From: CAXXIC01 sp049315325
Lineage (GTDB): Bacteria; Bacteroidota; Bacteroidia; Bacteroidales; UBA7332
Assembly (NCBI GenBank): GCA_049315325.1
Contig: JBMOKJ010000001.1
Location: 62,001 to 126,000, forward strand
DNA: 64,000 bases
Direction: 5' to 3'
Numbering within the stretch: position 1 is the first letter of the stretch; every line of letters starts with the position of its first letter. The position numbers were made by a program, and so were the translations under genes. Below the pieces are notes generated by a model. The model was given only the letters and a program-made list of their open reading frames with translations. It searched no databases and had not been told where the DNA came from. Positions 34,687 to 42,874 of this stretch are shown one piece after another.

Positions 34687-35994
34687 ATGAAAACTAGACT
34701 TATTTTGTCGTTGACAATCAGTCTGTTAGTTTATCCTAAAAGCGGATTTAGCCAAACTAAAGATTCGCTAACGCTAAATTCGATTATCAGCGAAGTGGTT
34801 CAAAACCACCCATTGGTAAAGAAAGCATCGGAAGAGTTGACTTCGGCAGATGCCAAAATCGGGATAGCAAAATCGGGTTATTTACCCAACGCGGAGTTCG
34901 GCGCATCTTACACCCGCATTGGTCCGGTGTCTGAAATCACGCTGCCGGGTGCAACCAAGTCGTTTAGCTTGATGCCAACCGACAACTATTCAGCGGCTTT
35001 CAGTATTAGCCAATCAATTTACGATTTCGGTCGCACGTCGAAAAGCATCTCTCTCGAGAAACAGGCCAAAGAGCTCACCCGTCAATCGGTGGAGCAGGTG
35101 AAACAACGCCTGTCGCAAACTGCAATTGCCAATTATTTTACGCTAGTTTATCTGCAAGAAGCGCTAAAAATCAAAGAGGAACAGCTGAATACGTTGAACG
35201 AGCACCTCCGTTTTGTGCAGAAAAAGCAAGCGACCGGTTCGGCAACTCAATACGAGATTCTGACGACACAAGTGCGTATTTCTGCCATCGAAAATCAGAA
35301 AATCGACCTCGAAGCAGCACGTCAGGTTCAGGTTTCGCAGCTCAATTCGTTGCTCGGCAAACCCGAAAATTCGCCCGAATTGGTGAAAAATGAAATCGCA
35401 GTATCCTTGACTGATTTGCAAAGCGATGCGCTCATTGCATCGGCTATGCATAATCGCGACGAGATGAAGCTTGCTCGCGAAAAAGCCAAACTCGCAGAAC
35501 TGCGCTATAGCTTGACAAACACGCAAAACAGTGCTTCGCTGAACGGATTTGCTTCGGCAGGCATCAAAAATGGCTACATACCGTATATGTACGACCCTAC
35601 GCCGAACTTCACAGCAGGCGTGTCGTTCAAAATCCCGATTCATGATGGGAAGCGCACAAAGTATAATCTGGTGCAAGCAAAATCTGCGATTCAGGTAAAT
35701 AACCAAGAGACTGAATTTACGCGCCGCGGCATTGTGAATGAAGTGGTAGAAATGCAATCGGGCGTGAAATCGGCTCAGAAGAAAGTTGAGCAATCGGAAC
35801 TGCAACTCAAGCAAGCAACACAAGCCTATGCGTTGGCAAAAGTTCGTTTCGAGTCGGGTGTTATCACTAATCTCGAATTGTTGGAAGGCTCAACCTCTGT
35901 TTCGGAAAGTCGACTGATGCTGCTGAAATCAAAAATAGACTACTCCATCTCTCTCTACAAATTGAGGTCTGCAATCGGAGAACGATTATACTAA
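34687..35994 (+). CDS. TolC-family outer-membrane efflux channel
   Basis: From the ATG at 34687 the protein has 435 residues, with a signal peptide (MKTRLILSLTISLLVYPKSGFSQ). Two tandem long coiled-coil hairpins, for example KSISLEKQAKELTRQ and SRLMLLKSKIDYSISLYKLR, are the TolC helical barrels. The in-frame ATG at 34672 would add a less typical leader (MIFTK), so 34687 is preferred. It completes the efflux operon. Confidence 0.85.
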   Translation: MKTRLILSLTISLLVYPKSGFSQTKDSLTLNSIISEVVQNHPLVKKASEELTSADAKIGIAKSGYLPNAEFGASYTRIGPVSEITLPGATKSFSLMPTDNYSAAFSISQSIYDFGRTSKSISLEKQAKELTRQSVEQVKQRLSQTAIANYFTLVYLQEALKIKEEQLNTLNEHLRFVQKKQATGSATQYEILTTQVRISAIENQKIDLEAARQVQVSQLNSLLGKPENSPELVKNEIAVSLTDLQSDALIASAMHNRDEMKLAREKAKLAELRYSLTNTQNSASLNGFASAGIKNGYIPYMYDPTPNFTAGVSFKIPIHDGKRTKYNLVQAKSAIQVNNQETEFTRRGIVNEVVEMQSGVKSAQKKVEQSELQLKQATQAYALAKVRFESGVITNLELLEGSTSVSESRLMLLKSKIDYSISLYKLRSAIGERLY

Positions 35995-36197
35995 ATGCCC
36001 CTTTTTTTCTTAAACGTTTTAAGCTGGAATAAACCTATTTCGGCTTAAAACGTTGTTTATTTATCGGGAGATTGAAATTCATACTTACATTATCCATAGG
36101 CTTCCAAATCATTCAATAAGAGCCTCAAGCAATGCACAAAATTTCATTTTTTGTGCAAAAACTTCGTTGTTTTGACGAATTCTTAATAATTTCTCCT

Positions 36198-36205
36198 TAT
36201 TTTTG
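36198..36205 (+). promoter_or_regulatory. -7 box of the carboxylase operon
   Basis: TATTTTTG matches TAnnTTTG and lies 64 bases before the start codon at 36270. The frame continues upstream to 36132, but this box argues for the internal start. Confidence 0.5.
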
Positions 36206-36269
36206 CCGAGTTTTACCAACTAAACGAAGTGTCGTGCGTTGGACATTGAATATTATCAAACCATATTTT

Positions 36270-37784
36270 ATGATTAAAAAAATACTTATTGCAAACAGGG
36301 GCGAGATTGCCATTCGTGTCATGCGTTCTTGTAAAGAGATGGGAATTAAGACGGTTGCAGTCTATTCTGAGGCGGACAGAACATCAGGTCACGTGTTTTA
36401 TGCCGACGAAGCTATCTGCATTGGTCCCGCTCCTTCTAAAGAGAGTTATTTAGTTATAGACAATATAATTGCTGCTGCCAAACAATACGGCGCAGATGCC
36501 ATTCACCCGGGTTACGGGTTTCTTTCAGAAAGTGCGGCATTCGTTCGTCGATGCAAAGAAGAGGATATCATTTTTATTGGTCCTTCTGCAGAAGCAATGA
36601 TTTCGATGGGCGACAAAATCTCTGCCCGTGAAACAATGATTGCTGCTGGTGTGCCGGTGGTACCTGGTTCGCAAGACAACCTCCAAACCATCGAACAGAT
36701 GAGAGAGATGGTGAAGACCATCGGTTTACCTGTCATGCTTAAAGCTACTGCCGGTGGTGGTGGTAAAGGGATGCGCCTCATTCGCAACGAAAGCGAAATC
36801 GAAGATGCCTTCTTTTCGGCTAAATCTGAAGCGGCAAACTCATTCGGAAACGACATCGTTTACATCGAAAAATACATCGAATCGCCTCACCACATCGAGT
36901 TTCAGATTTTGGGTGACAACCACGGCAACGTGATTCACCTCTGCGAACGCGAATGTTCGGTTCAGCGTCGTCACCAAAAGATTGTAGAAGAGAGTCCATC
37001 GCCCCTGATGACACCTGCACTTCGTGCCGAAATGGGTGAAAAAGCAGTAATGGCAGCCAAAGCGGTCAACTACTCTGGTGCTGGCACAATTGAATTCCTT
37101 GTGGATAACGACCACAACTTTTACTTCCTCGAAATGAACACCCGCTTACAAGTTGAACACCCAATCACCGAAGAGGTATTGGCAGTTGACCTTGTGAAAG
37201 AACAAATCAACGTAGCAAACAATCTCCCGCTACGTCTCAAACAAGAAGACATTGTACAACGCGGACACGCCATCGAGTGCCGTATCTGTGCAGAAGATAC
37301 AGAAAACAACTTTATGCCAAGTCCAGGCATTATCAAGCAGCTAACTGCACCACTCGGTTTAGGTACGCGTGTGGATAGTTACATCTACGAAGGCTACGAA
37401 ATACCAATGCACTACGATCCAATGATTGGGAAACTAATCGTTTGGGCTGTAGATCGGAAATACGCATTGGAGCGTATGCGTCGTGTGCTTTACGAATACA
37501 AAATCACTGGCGTAAAAACCAACATTCCCTATTTGCGTCGCATAATGGATACACCAGATTTTGTAAACGGGAATTACGACACGCACTTTATCGAACACAA
37601 CAGTGATTTCTTGCTCGAAAATACCTACGAAGGAACGCAAGACGAAACGGAAGATATCGCCATTATTGCCGCCTATATGGATTACATCCTCAACTTAGAA
37701 GAGAATGCGCCAAAAACGACCGACAACCGCCCAATCAGCCGTTGGAGAGAGTTTGGAAAACGAAACGCAATGCTCAGAATCTAA
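36270..37784 (+). CDS. accC: Biotin carboxylase subunit of acyl-CoA carboxylase
   Basis: A 504-residue ATP-grasp enzyme beginning MIKKILIANRGEIAIRVMRS. Landmarks: HPGYGFLSE, KATAGGGGKGMR (ATP-grasp loop), CSVQRRHQKIVEE, EMNTRLQVEHP, and the RICAED C-domain. It carboxylates biotin on the carrier protein using bicarbonate and ATP. The gene is followed by a biotin carrier (45 bp) and a carboxyltransferase (93 bp), giving a complete acyl-CoA carboxylase. The longer open frame from 36132 is rejected because its extra 46 residues do not fit the family and the -7 box would fall inside it. Confidence 0.9.
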   Translation: MIKKILIANRGEIAIRVMRSCKEMGIKTVAVYSEADRTSGHVFYADEAICIGPAPSKESYLVIDNIIAAAKQYGADAIHPGYGFLSESAAFVRRCKEEDIIFIGPSAEAMISMGDKISARETMIAAGVPVVPGSQDNLQTIEQMREMVKTIGLPVMLKATAGGGGKGMRLIRNESEIEDAFFSAKSEAANSFGNDIVYIEKYIESPHHIEFQILGDNHGNVIHLCERECSVQRRHQKIVEESPSPLMTPALRAEMGEKAVMAAKAVNYSGAGTIEFLVDNDHNFYFLEMNTRLQVEHPITEEVLAVDLVKEQINVANNLPLRLKQEDIVQRGHAIECRICAEDTENNFMPSPGIIKQLTAPLGLGTRVDSYIYEGYEIPMHYDPMIGKLIVWAVDRKYALERMRRVLYEYKITGVKTNIPYLRRIMDTPDFVNGNYDTHFIEHNSDFLLENTYEGTQDETEDIAIIAAYMDYILNLEENAPKTTDNRPISRWREFGKRNAMLRI

Positions 37785-37829
37785 TGATGGTAAACTAAGT
37801 AAAGGATAACGGATAAAATTTAAGAAATT

Positions 37830-38333
37830 ATGGAAATTCATATCGGAGAACGAGTTGCTGAAGTAGAATTGGTCAGCAAAGACGATAACAAAGTAGTCAT
37901 TCGAATTGACAATAAAACGTACGACTTAGATGTGGTGATGGCTCAAAATGGAGTTTGCTCGATTTTGCACGATGGAAAATCGTATAACGCAGAGTTGAAA
38001 AGCGACAACAATGGCAAGAATTACACTGTAAATACTCAGTTTCACTCATTCCCTGTGCAAATTGTAGATTTGCAAACAAAATACCTCAAAAACAGAAGGA
38101 AAGACGATACCGATGAACTTCAGGATCGTATTTTCTCTCCAATGCCGGGTAAAGTCGTTAAGGTTCTCGTAAAAGAGGGCGATGCCGTTGAACCCGGACA
38201 ATCGATGATTGTGATTGAAGCCATGAAAATGCAGAGCGAATACAAGGTGAAGAAAGCCTGCTCAATCAAACGCGTTTTGGTGAGCGAAGGCGATACCATC
38301 GATGGCGGTCAGACGTTGATTACGTTAGAATAG
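37830..38333 (+). CDS. accB: Biotin carboxyl carrier protein
   Basis: A 167-residue biotinyl carrier. The C-terminal biotinyl-lipoyl domain has IFSPMPGKVVKVLVKEGDAV and the EAMKMQ motif with biotinylated Lys133. The N-terminal 95 residues are a beta-rich extension typical of carriers in propionyl-CoA carboxylase or methylmalonyl-CoA decarboxylase complexes. It sits between the biotin carboxylase and carboxyltransferase genes. Confidence 0.88.
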   Translation: MEIHIGERVAEVELVSKDDNKVVIRIDNKTYDLDVVMAQNGVCSILHDGKSYNAELKSDNNGKNYTVNTQFHSFPVQIVDLQTKYLKNRRKDDTDELQDRIFSPMPGKVVKVLVKEGDAVEPGQSMIVIEAMKMQSEYKVKKACSIKRVLVSEGDTIDGGQTLITLE

Positions 38334-38426
38334 CTCAGAGCACGACGCTTAACGAGTTCTAATTTTTAAATCATCTCATTTTCAAATTAACATTACCTAC
38401 AACTTATATCACTAAAAAAAGATTGT

Positions 38427-39962
38427 ATGAAGCAACAAAATGAAATCCAGGAAGCTTTTATCGAAAAAAGTCGTGCTGCCGATTTAGGTGGTGGTGCTGA
38501 TAAAATTAAAAAACAACATGCGTCAGGAAAATTAACTGTTCGTGAACGCATCGACACATTTCTGGACAAAGGTACTTTTGTAGAAATTGATAAATTTGTA
38601 GTACACCAATGCACCAATTTTGGTATGGAAAAAACCAAAATAGCAGGTGATGGTATCGTTGCCGGTTACGGCAAAGTAGAAGGCCGTTTGGTGTATGTAT
38701 ATGGTTACGATTTCACCGTATTTGGCGGTTCGCTCAGCCGAACAGGAGCCAACAAAATCGTGAAACTGCAACGGATGGCCATCAAAATGGGAGCTCCGAT
38801 TATCGCATTGAACGATTCGGGTGGTGCACGCATACAAGAAGGCATTGGTAGCTTAGCTGGCTATGGCGATATATTTTTCCAAAATACCATTTCTTCGGGT
38901 GTAATTCCTCAGATTTCAGTGATCCTTGGCCCTTGTGCTGGTGGCGCATGTTACTCTCCTGCTCTTACTGATTTTATCTTTATGGTAAAAGAGAAGAGCC
39001 ACATGTTTGTGACTGGACCAGATGTAGTGAAAACCGTTACTCATGAAGAGGTCAGCAAAGAAGATTTAGGTGGTGCTCATACACATTGTGCGGTGAGCGG
39101 TGTTGCCCATTTCATGGGTAACGACGAAGAGGAGACACTGATGATGGTACGCGAACTACTCACGTTCTTGCCAAGCAACAATATGGAAGATGCGCCAATG
39201 ACACCTTCGAGAGACGATGTGGCTCGCGAAGATGTGCGCCTCAACGACATTGTTCCTGCCGATCCAAATAAACCATACGACATCAAAGAGCTTGTAGAAG
39301 CGGTGGTGGACGAAAATTATTTCTTCGAAGTAATGCCTCTTTTTGCACAAAATATTGTGGTTGGATTTGCTCGTTTAGGAGGTAAATCTGTCGGTATTGT
39401 AGCTAACCAACCTGCATACTTGGCTGGAGTATTAGATATCGATGCTTCGGACAAAGCAGCACGTTTCATCCGTTTCTGCGACTGCTTCAACATTCCATTA
39501 ATCACATTCGAAGATGTTCCAGGATTCTTACCAGGAACAACCCAAGAGCACCACGGAATCATCCGACACGGTGCGAAAATCGTTTACGCATTCGTAGAAG
39601 CTACTGTTCCAAAAATTACCGTTATCACACGTAAAGCTTATGGTGGAGCGTATATCGTAATGTCGAGCAAGCATACTGGTTCGGATGCTGTATTTGCTTA
39701 CCCAAGTGCAGAAATTGCCGTAATGGGTGCTGCAGGTGCAGTAAATATCCTCTACCGCAATGCGAGCGAAGAAGAGAAAGCAAAAGCGCTAGCGGAGTAC
39801 GAAGAGAAATTCTCAAATCCTTACCGCGCTGCTGAGTTGGGATATGTAGATGAAATTATTTTACCTCAACAAACTCGTGCTAAAATTATTCAGGCTTTGG
39901 ATATGACGCACACTAAAAGTCGTAGCAATCCTGCCAAGAAACACGGTAATATTCCGTTATAA
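38427..39962 (+). CDS. Acyl-CoA carboxylase carboxyltransferase subunit (propionyl-CoA type)
   Basis: A 511-residue crotonase-fold carboxyltransferase. AGDGIVAGYGKVEGRLVYVYG, SGGARIQEGIGSLAGYG (oxyanion region), DIFFQNTISSGVIPQIS, FEDVPGFLPGTTQEHHGIIRHGAK and AYGGAYIVMSSKH are conserved in the PccB/MmdA family. With the two preceding genes it forms an acyl-CoA carboxylase, most likely propionyl-CoA/methylmalonyl-CoA, which suits a propionate-producing anaerobe. Acetyl-CoA carboxylation or a decarboxylase role cannot be ruled out by sequence. A terminator follows. Confidence 0.88.
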   Translation: MKQQNEIQEAFIEKSRAADLGGGADKIKKQHASGKLTVRERIDTFLDKGTFVEIDKFVVHQCTNFGMEKTKIAGDGIVAGYGKVEGRLVYVYGYDFTVFGGSLSRTGANKIVKLQRMAIKMGAPIIALNDSGGARIQEGIGSLAGYGDIFFQNTISSGVIPQISVILGPCAGGACYSPALTDFIFMVKEKSHMFVTGPDVVKTVTHEEVSKEDLGGAHTHCAVSGVAHFMGNDEEETLMMVRELLTFLPSNNMEDAPMTPSRDDVAREDVRLNDIVPADPNKPYDIKELVEAVVDENYFFEVMPLFAQNIVVGFARLGGKSVGIVANQPAYLAGVLDIDASDKAARFIRFCDCFNIPLITFEDVPGFLPGTTQEHHGIIRHGAKIVYAFVEATVPKITVITRKAYGGAYIVMSSKHTGSDAVFAYPSAEIAVMGAAGAVNILYRNASEEEKAKALAEYEEKFSNPYRAAELGYVDEIILPQQTRAKIIQALDMTHTKSRSNPAKKHGNIPL

Positions 39963-39980
39963 CTTGCGGATTCCGTATCG

Positions 39981-40006
39981 AAAAGGTGGGCTGATGTCCA
40001 CCTTTT
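39981..40006 (+). terminator. Terminator of the carboxylase operon
   Basis: AAAAGGTGG (39981-39989) pairs with CCACCTTTT (39998-40006), 18 bases after the stop, followed by further T. Confidence 0.85.
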
Positions 40007-40099
40007 TTCGTTCAATAGAATTCGTTTTAGTTTGTATATGAACATTTTACGAATCCAATGGGTTATATTTAAATCCATAAACAGAGACATTCAACAAAA

Positions 40100-40819
40100 A
40101 TGAAAAAGATTATTTCTGAAGAACCGATTTCCTGCGCAAGATTACTGACCAATCAAATGATTGAGTGGTTTGATGCAGAAAAAGAGCGTGATTATTTTAT
40201 TGCCGTTTCGGGTGGTTCCACTCCGATGGTGTTGTTTCACGTTTGGCGCGAAGAGTTTATGGATAAAATCGACTGGAAACGCCTTCAAATCTATTGGGCA
40301 GACGAACGATGCGTTGATCCGCGGCATGGCGACAGCAACTATGGAATGACCAAAAAGATACTTCTCGACCACGTGCCAATGAAACCCGAGCAAATCCACC
40401 GAATGATAGGCGAAATAGATTCTGCTTTTGAAAAAGAGCGTTACGCACGTGAAGTTATCGATAGCGTACCAACTTCAAACGGAATACCCCAGTTCGACCT
40501 CATTCTACTTGGAATGGGAGAAGATGGACACACGGCTTCGATATTCCCAACCCAAGATGCATTGTATGATGTTGACGAAATCTTTGCGGTCTCTCAAAAA
40601 CCAAAGACCAACAGCATCCGCATCACAATGACCGGCAAGCTGATTCGGAATGCGAAAAAAGTACTCTTCTTTATTACTGGAGCAGCTAAAGCAAAAATTA
40701 TGTCTGAGATATTCTCAGACCACGAAAATGCGAAAGCATATCCCGCTTACCATTTTGCCAAAACATGTAACGATGTTACGTTTTACTTAGACCAAAACGC
40801 TGCAAGTCAAATTAAATAG
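40100..40819 (+). CDS. pgl: 6-phosphogluconolactonase
   Basis: A 239-residue protein of the SugarP_isomerase fold: FIAVSGGSTPMVLF (phosphate loop), YWADERCVDPRHGDSNYG and LLGMGEDGHTASIFP are the DevB-type 6-phosphogluconolactonase signatures. It hydrolyses 6-phosphogluconolactone in the oxidative pentose-phosphate route. No zwf or gnd gene is adjacent within the window. It ends just before a bidirectional terminator shared with yaaA. Confidence 0.88.
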   Translation: MKKIISEEPISCARLLTNQMIEWFDAEKERDYFIAVSGGSTPMVLFHVWREEFMDKIDWKRLQIYWADERCVDPRHGDSNYGMTKKILLDHVPMKPEQIHRMIGEIDSAFEKERYAREVIDSVPTSNGIPQFDLILLGMGEDGHTASIFPTQDALYDVDEIFAVSQKPKTNSIRITMTGKLIRNAKKVLFFITGAAKAKIMSEIFSDHENAKAYPAYHFAKTCNDVTFYLDQNAASQIK

Positions 40820-40825
40820 AGCAAC

Positions 40826-40852
40826 AAAAAAGGAGGTAACTACCTCCTTTTT
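40826..40852. terminator. Bidirectional terminator between pgl and yaaA
   Basis: AAAAAAGGAGGT (40826-40837) and ACCTCCTTTTTT (40842-40853) form a hairpin with a 4-nt loop and U-runs on both strands; it touches the yaaA stop codon at 40853. Confidence 0.85.
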
Positions 40853-41620
40853 TTATCTTACAAATACCCATTTATTGGGTTCAGAAAGATCTTCAGCAAA
40901 AGCATATCCTTCCACATCAAATGCCTTCAACTCTTCGGGATTCGTAATTCGGTTTTCAATCATAAAGCGAGTCATCATCCCTCTTGCTTTTTTTGTGTAA
41001 ACGATGATGGGTTTAAACTTACCATCCTTCATCTCGTTGAACTCAATGTCAATTATTCTTATTTTCAATTTTTTTCGGTTGACCGATTTGAAATATTCGT
41101 GCGAAGCCAAGTTGATAAGAATCTGTTCGTCGCCCGACTCTTTAACAGCTTTTGCAACGGCTTTTGATATCTTATCGCCCCAAAACTGATAAAGGTTATC
41201 TGCTTGTTCGGTATCCAACGGAATACCCATTTCGAGGCGATATGGCTGTATCAAATCGAGTGGACGAAGCACTCCGTACAACCCGGATAAAATACGCAAA
41301 TGATTTTGCGCAAAAAGTATATCTTCGATTGGTAAGGTTTTGGCTTTTAGGCCATTGTAAACTTCCCCATTGAATGCAAAAACAGCTTGTTTCGCATTTA
41401 ATGGTGTGAACGGCAATCTCCAAGTTCGATATCGATCCACGTTGAGTTGCGCGATGGCTGGATTGACATTAAACAATTTCGCTAAATCAGGTGCAGAAAT
41501 ATCGCGTAACCGTTTGATTAATGTTTTCGATTGTGATGCGAATTGAGGTTGAGTGAACTCCGCAAAAGGCGCAGGAGTCTTGAAATCGACATTCTTTGCC
41601 GGTGAAATAACAATAAGCAT
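40853..41620 (-). CDS. yaaA: Peroxide stress protein YaaA (DUF328)
   Basis: A 255-residue protein beginning MLIVISPAKNVDFKTPAP, with FNGEVYNGLKA, LSGLYGVLRPLDLIQPYRLEMG and FWGDKISKAVAK blocks that define the YaaA/DUF328 family. In E. coli, YaaA limits intracellular iron during peroxide stress and has a helix-hairpin-helix-like DNA-binding fold. Length is typical. It is encoded alone, convergent with pgl. Confidence 0.9.
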   Translation of the reverse strand: MLIVISPAKNVDFKTPAPFAEFTQPQFASQSKTLIKRLRDISAPDLAKLFNVNPAIAQLNVDRYRTWRLPFTPLNAKQAVFAFNGEVYNGLKAKTLPIEDILFAQNHLRILSGLYGVLRPLDLIQPYRLEMGIPLDTEQADNLYQFWGDKISKAVAKAVKESGDEQILINLASHEYFKSVNRKKLKIRIIDIEFNEMKDGKFKPIIVYTKKARGMMTRFMIENRITNPEELKAFDVEGYAFAEDLSEPNKWVFVR

Positions 41621-41675
41621 AGTAGTGGTCTCTTGATTTGCCTATTAAACAACCGAAGTAGGCGAATGGTTTTAT

Positions 41676-42302
41676 TTACTGAGATTTGCTTCTTATTCGT
41701 TTGTATTGAACCTTACCCAAGAAGATTAGCATTGATAAAGCACCAAACATTGCACAAAATATATTTAGAAGAACATCTCGTATTGAACCTTGTGATGAGA
41801 TCAAAAAATCGAATGAATCATCAATTAATTCCATAACTATCCAATTAATTTGTTCAATCATTACACTCACGCTAACCGCAAAACTTGCCACCATAACAAA
41901 TTGCCAAATACCCGAACGAATAACCCTACGACGAACAAGAATCTCTCTGAAGATAGCTGCAGCAGTAAAACCCAGCGCAAAACTACTGAACTTGTCGAAG
42001 AAATTATAACTCTCGTGCAACATCTCCCCAATGATAACAAAGAGCGGCACATTCGCTGACCCGAAATGAGCTCCTTCGAGAATTATACCTGAATAAATTA
42101 AAATAATCAAATAGGTAAAGTCTGAAAATCGTATTCTGTTGTAAGTTATAATCAACAAAAAGAAGCCTATTAATGCAGGAAATAAATGAACCATCCAATA
42201 GAAATAATCATTCGGATGGATCGCTGAAAGGAAAAGGCCAAATAAAAATAAGACAAGAAAAACTCTTGGATTGATTCGTTTATTTGATTGAGGAGTATTC
42301 AT
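41676..42302 (-). CDS. YjdF-like integral membrane protein (DUF2238-like)
   Basis: A 208-residue protein with about six hydrophobic helices. The block VPLFVIIGEMLHESYNFFDKFSSFALGFTAAAIFREILVR, then IRSGIWQFVMVASFAVSVSVMIEQINWIV and SQGSIRDVLLNIFCAMFGA, matches the order of the DUF2238/YjdF family motifs (R-N-x-Y-D-x-x-G-H-x-x-Q-G-F, R-E-I-L, E-x-I-E-W, G-x-Q-G-D-x-x-D-x-x-x-D-M). Several signature residues are changed, so it is a divergent member. Function is unknown. No promoter was resolved. Confidence 0.6.
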   Translation of the reverse strand: MNTPQSNKRINPRVFLVLFLFGLFLSAIHPNDYFYWMVHLFPALIGFFLLIITYNRIRFSDFTYLIILIYSGIILEGAHFGSANVPLFVIIGEMLHESYNFFDKFSSFALGFTAAAIFREILVRRRVIRSGIWQFVMVASFAVSVSVMIEQINWIVMELIDDSFDFLISSQGSIRDVLLNIFCAMFGALSMLIFLGKVQYKRIRSKSQ

Positions 42303-42874
42303 GACATCGATATATTAAAACAATAATTAGTCAAAAATAGTAAAAAAAGAAATTTAATATAGCTCTTTTGAATAAAAAGTGTAACACTAATCGTGGCGAC
42401 GGGACTATAAACGTGCTATTTAAACAATAAAGTCAATCAAAAAAGTTGACTCGCTAAAATATCGTTTAAAGTTAAAGTGTTTGGAGTATACTTCTTCCAT
42501 GTTTAACAGACACTTTCGAAAGCAATTCTATGTTATTTATTGAAAAAGTAATCATATATATGTCCAATACGCACAACAACAGAATACTCAACACACTGAA
42601 AATCAATCCCAAACATGTAGTATTATTAAGAATTAAAAAAAATTACCTCCTTTTAGCTACAAACTTTACAAATAACCCTTAATTTAGTTGCATAATCGAA
42701 AGATTATTTGAAATTTTGCAGTGGTAAATAAAACTGTTGCCGCACACAATTTTTGTGCAGCAAGAAATCACACACGATTCAAATAATATTATTATATTTT
42801 TTTATTCTTATTGTTTCTTCAATAAGTAATAGATTGCTGAAAAACTCTAATTTTTTAACTATAAATCTCTTAAC
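42303..42874. other. Long AT-rich intergenic region before the pyrophosphatase gene
   Basis: About 570 bp without a gene on either strand. It is AT-rich, with homopolymer A/T tracts and no recognisable riboswitch, attachment site or repeat. It probably holds the hppA promoter, but no clear TAnnTTTG was found at a suitable distance. Confidence 0.4.

Noticed and set aside
36132..36269. N-terminal extension of the biotin carboxylase
   Set aside because: The additional 46 residues are not family-like, and the -7 box at 36198-36205 would lie inside them.
42303..42874. Riboswitch or small RNA gene upstream of hppA
   Set aside because: No stable paired core or known consensus could be recognised by eye in this AT-rich region.
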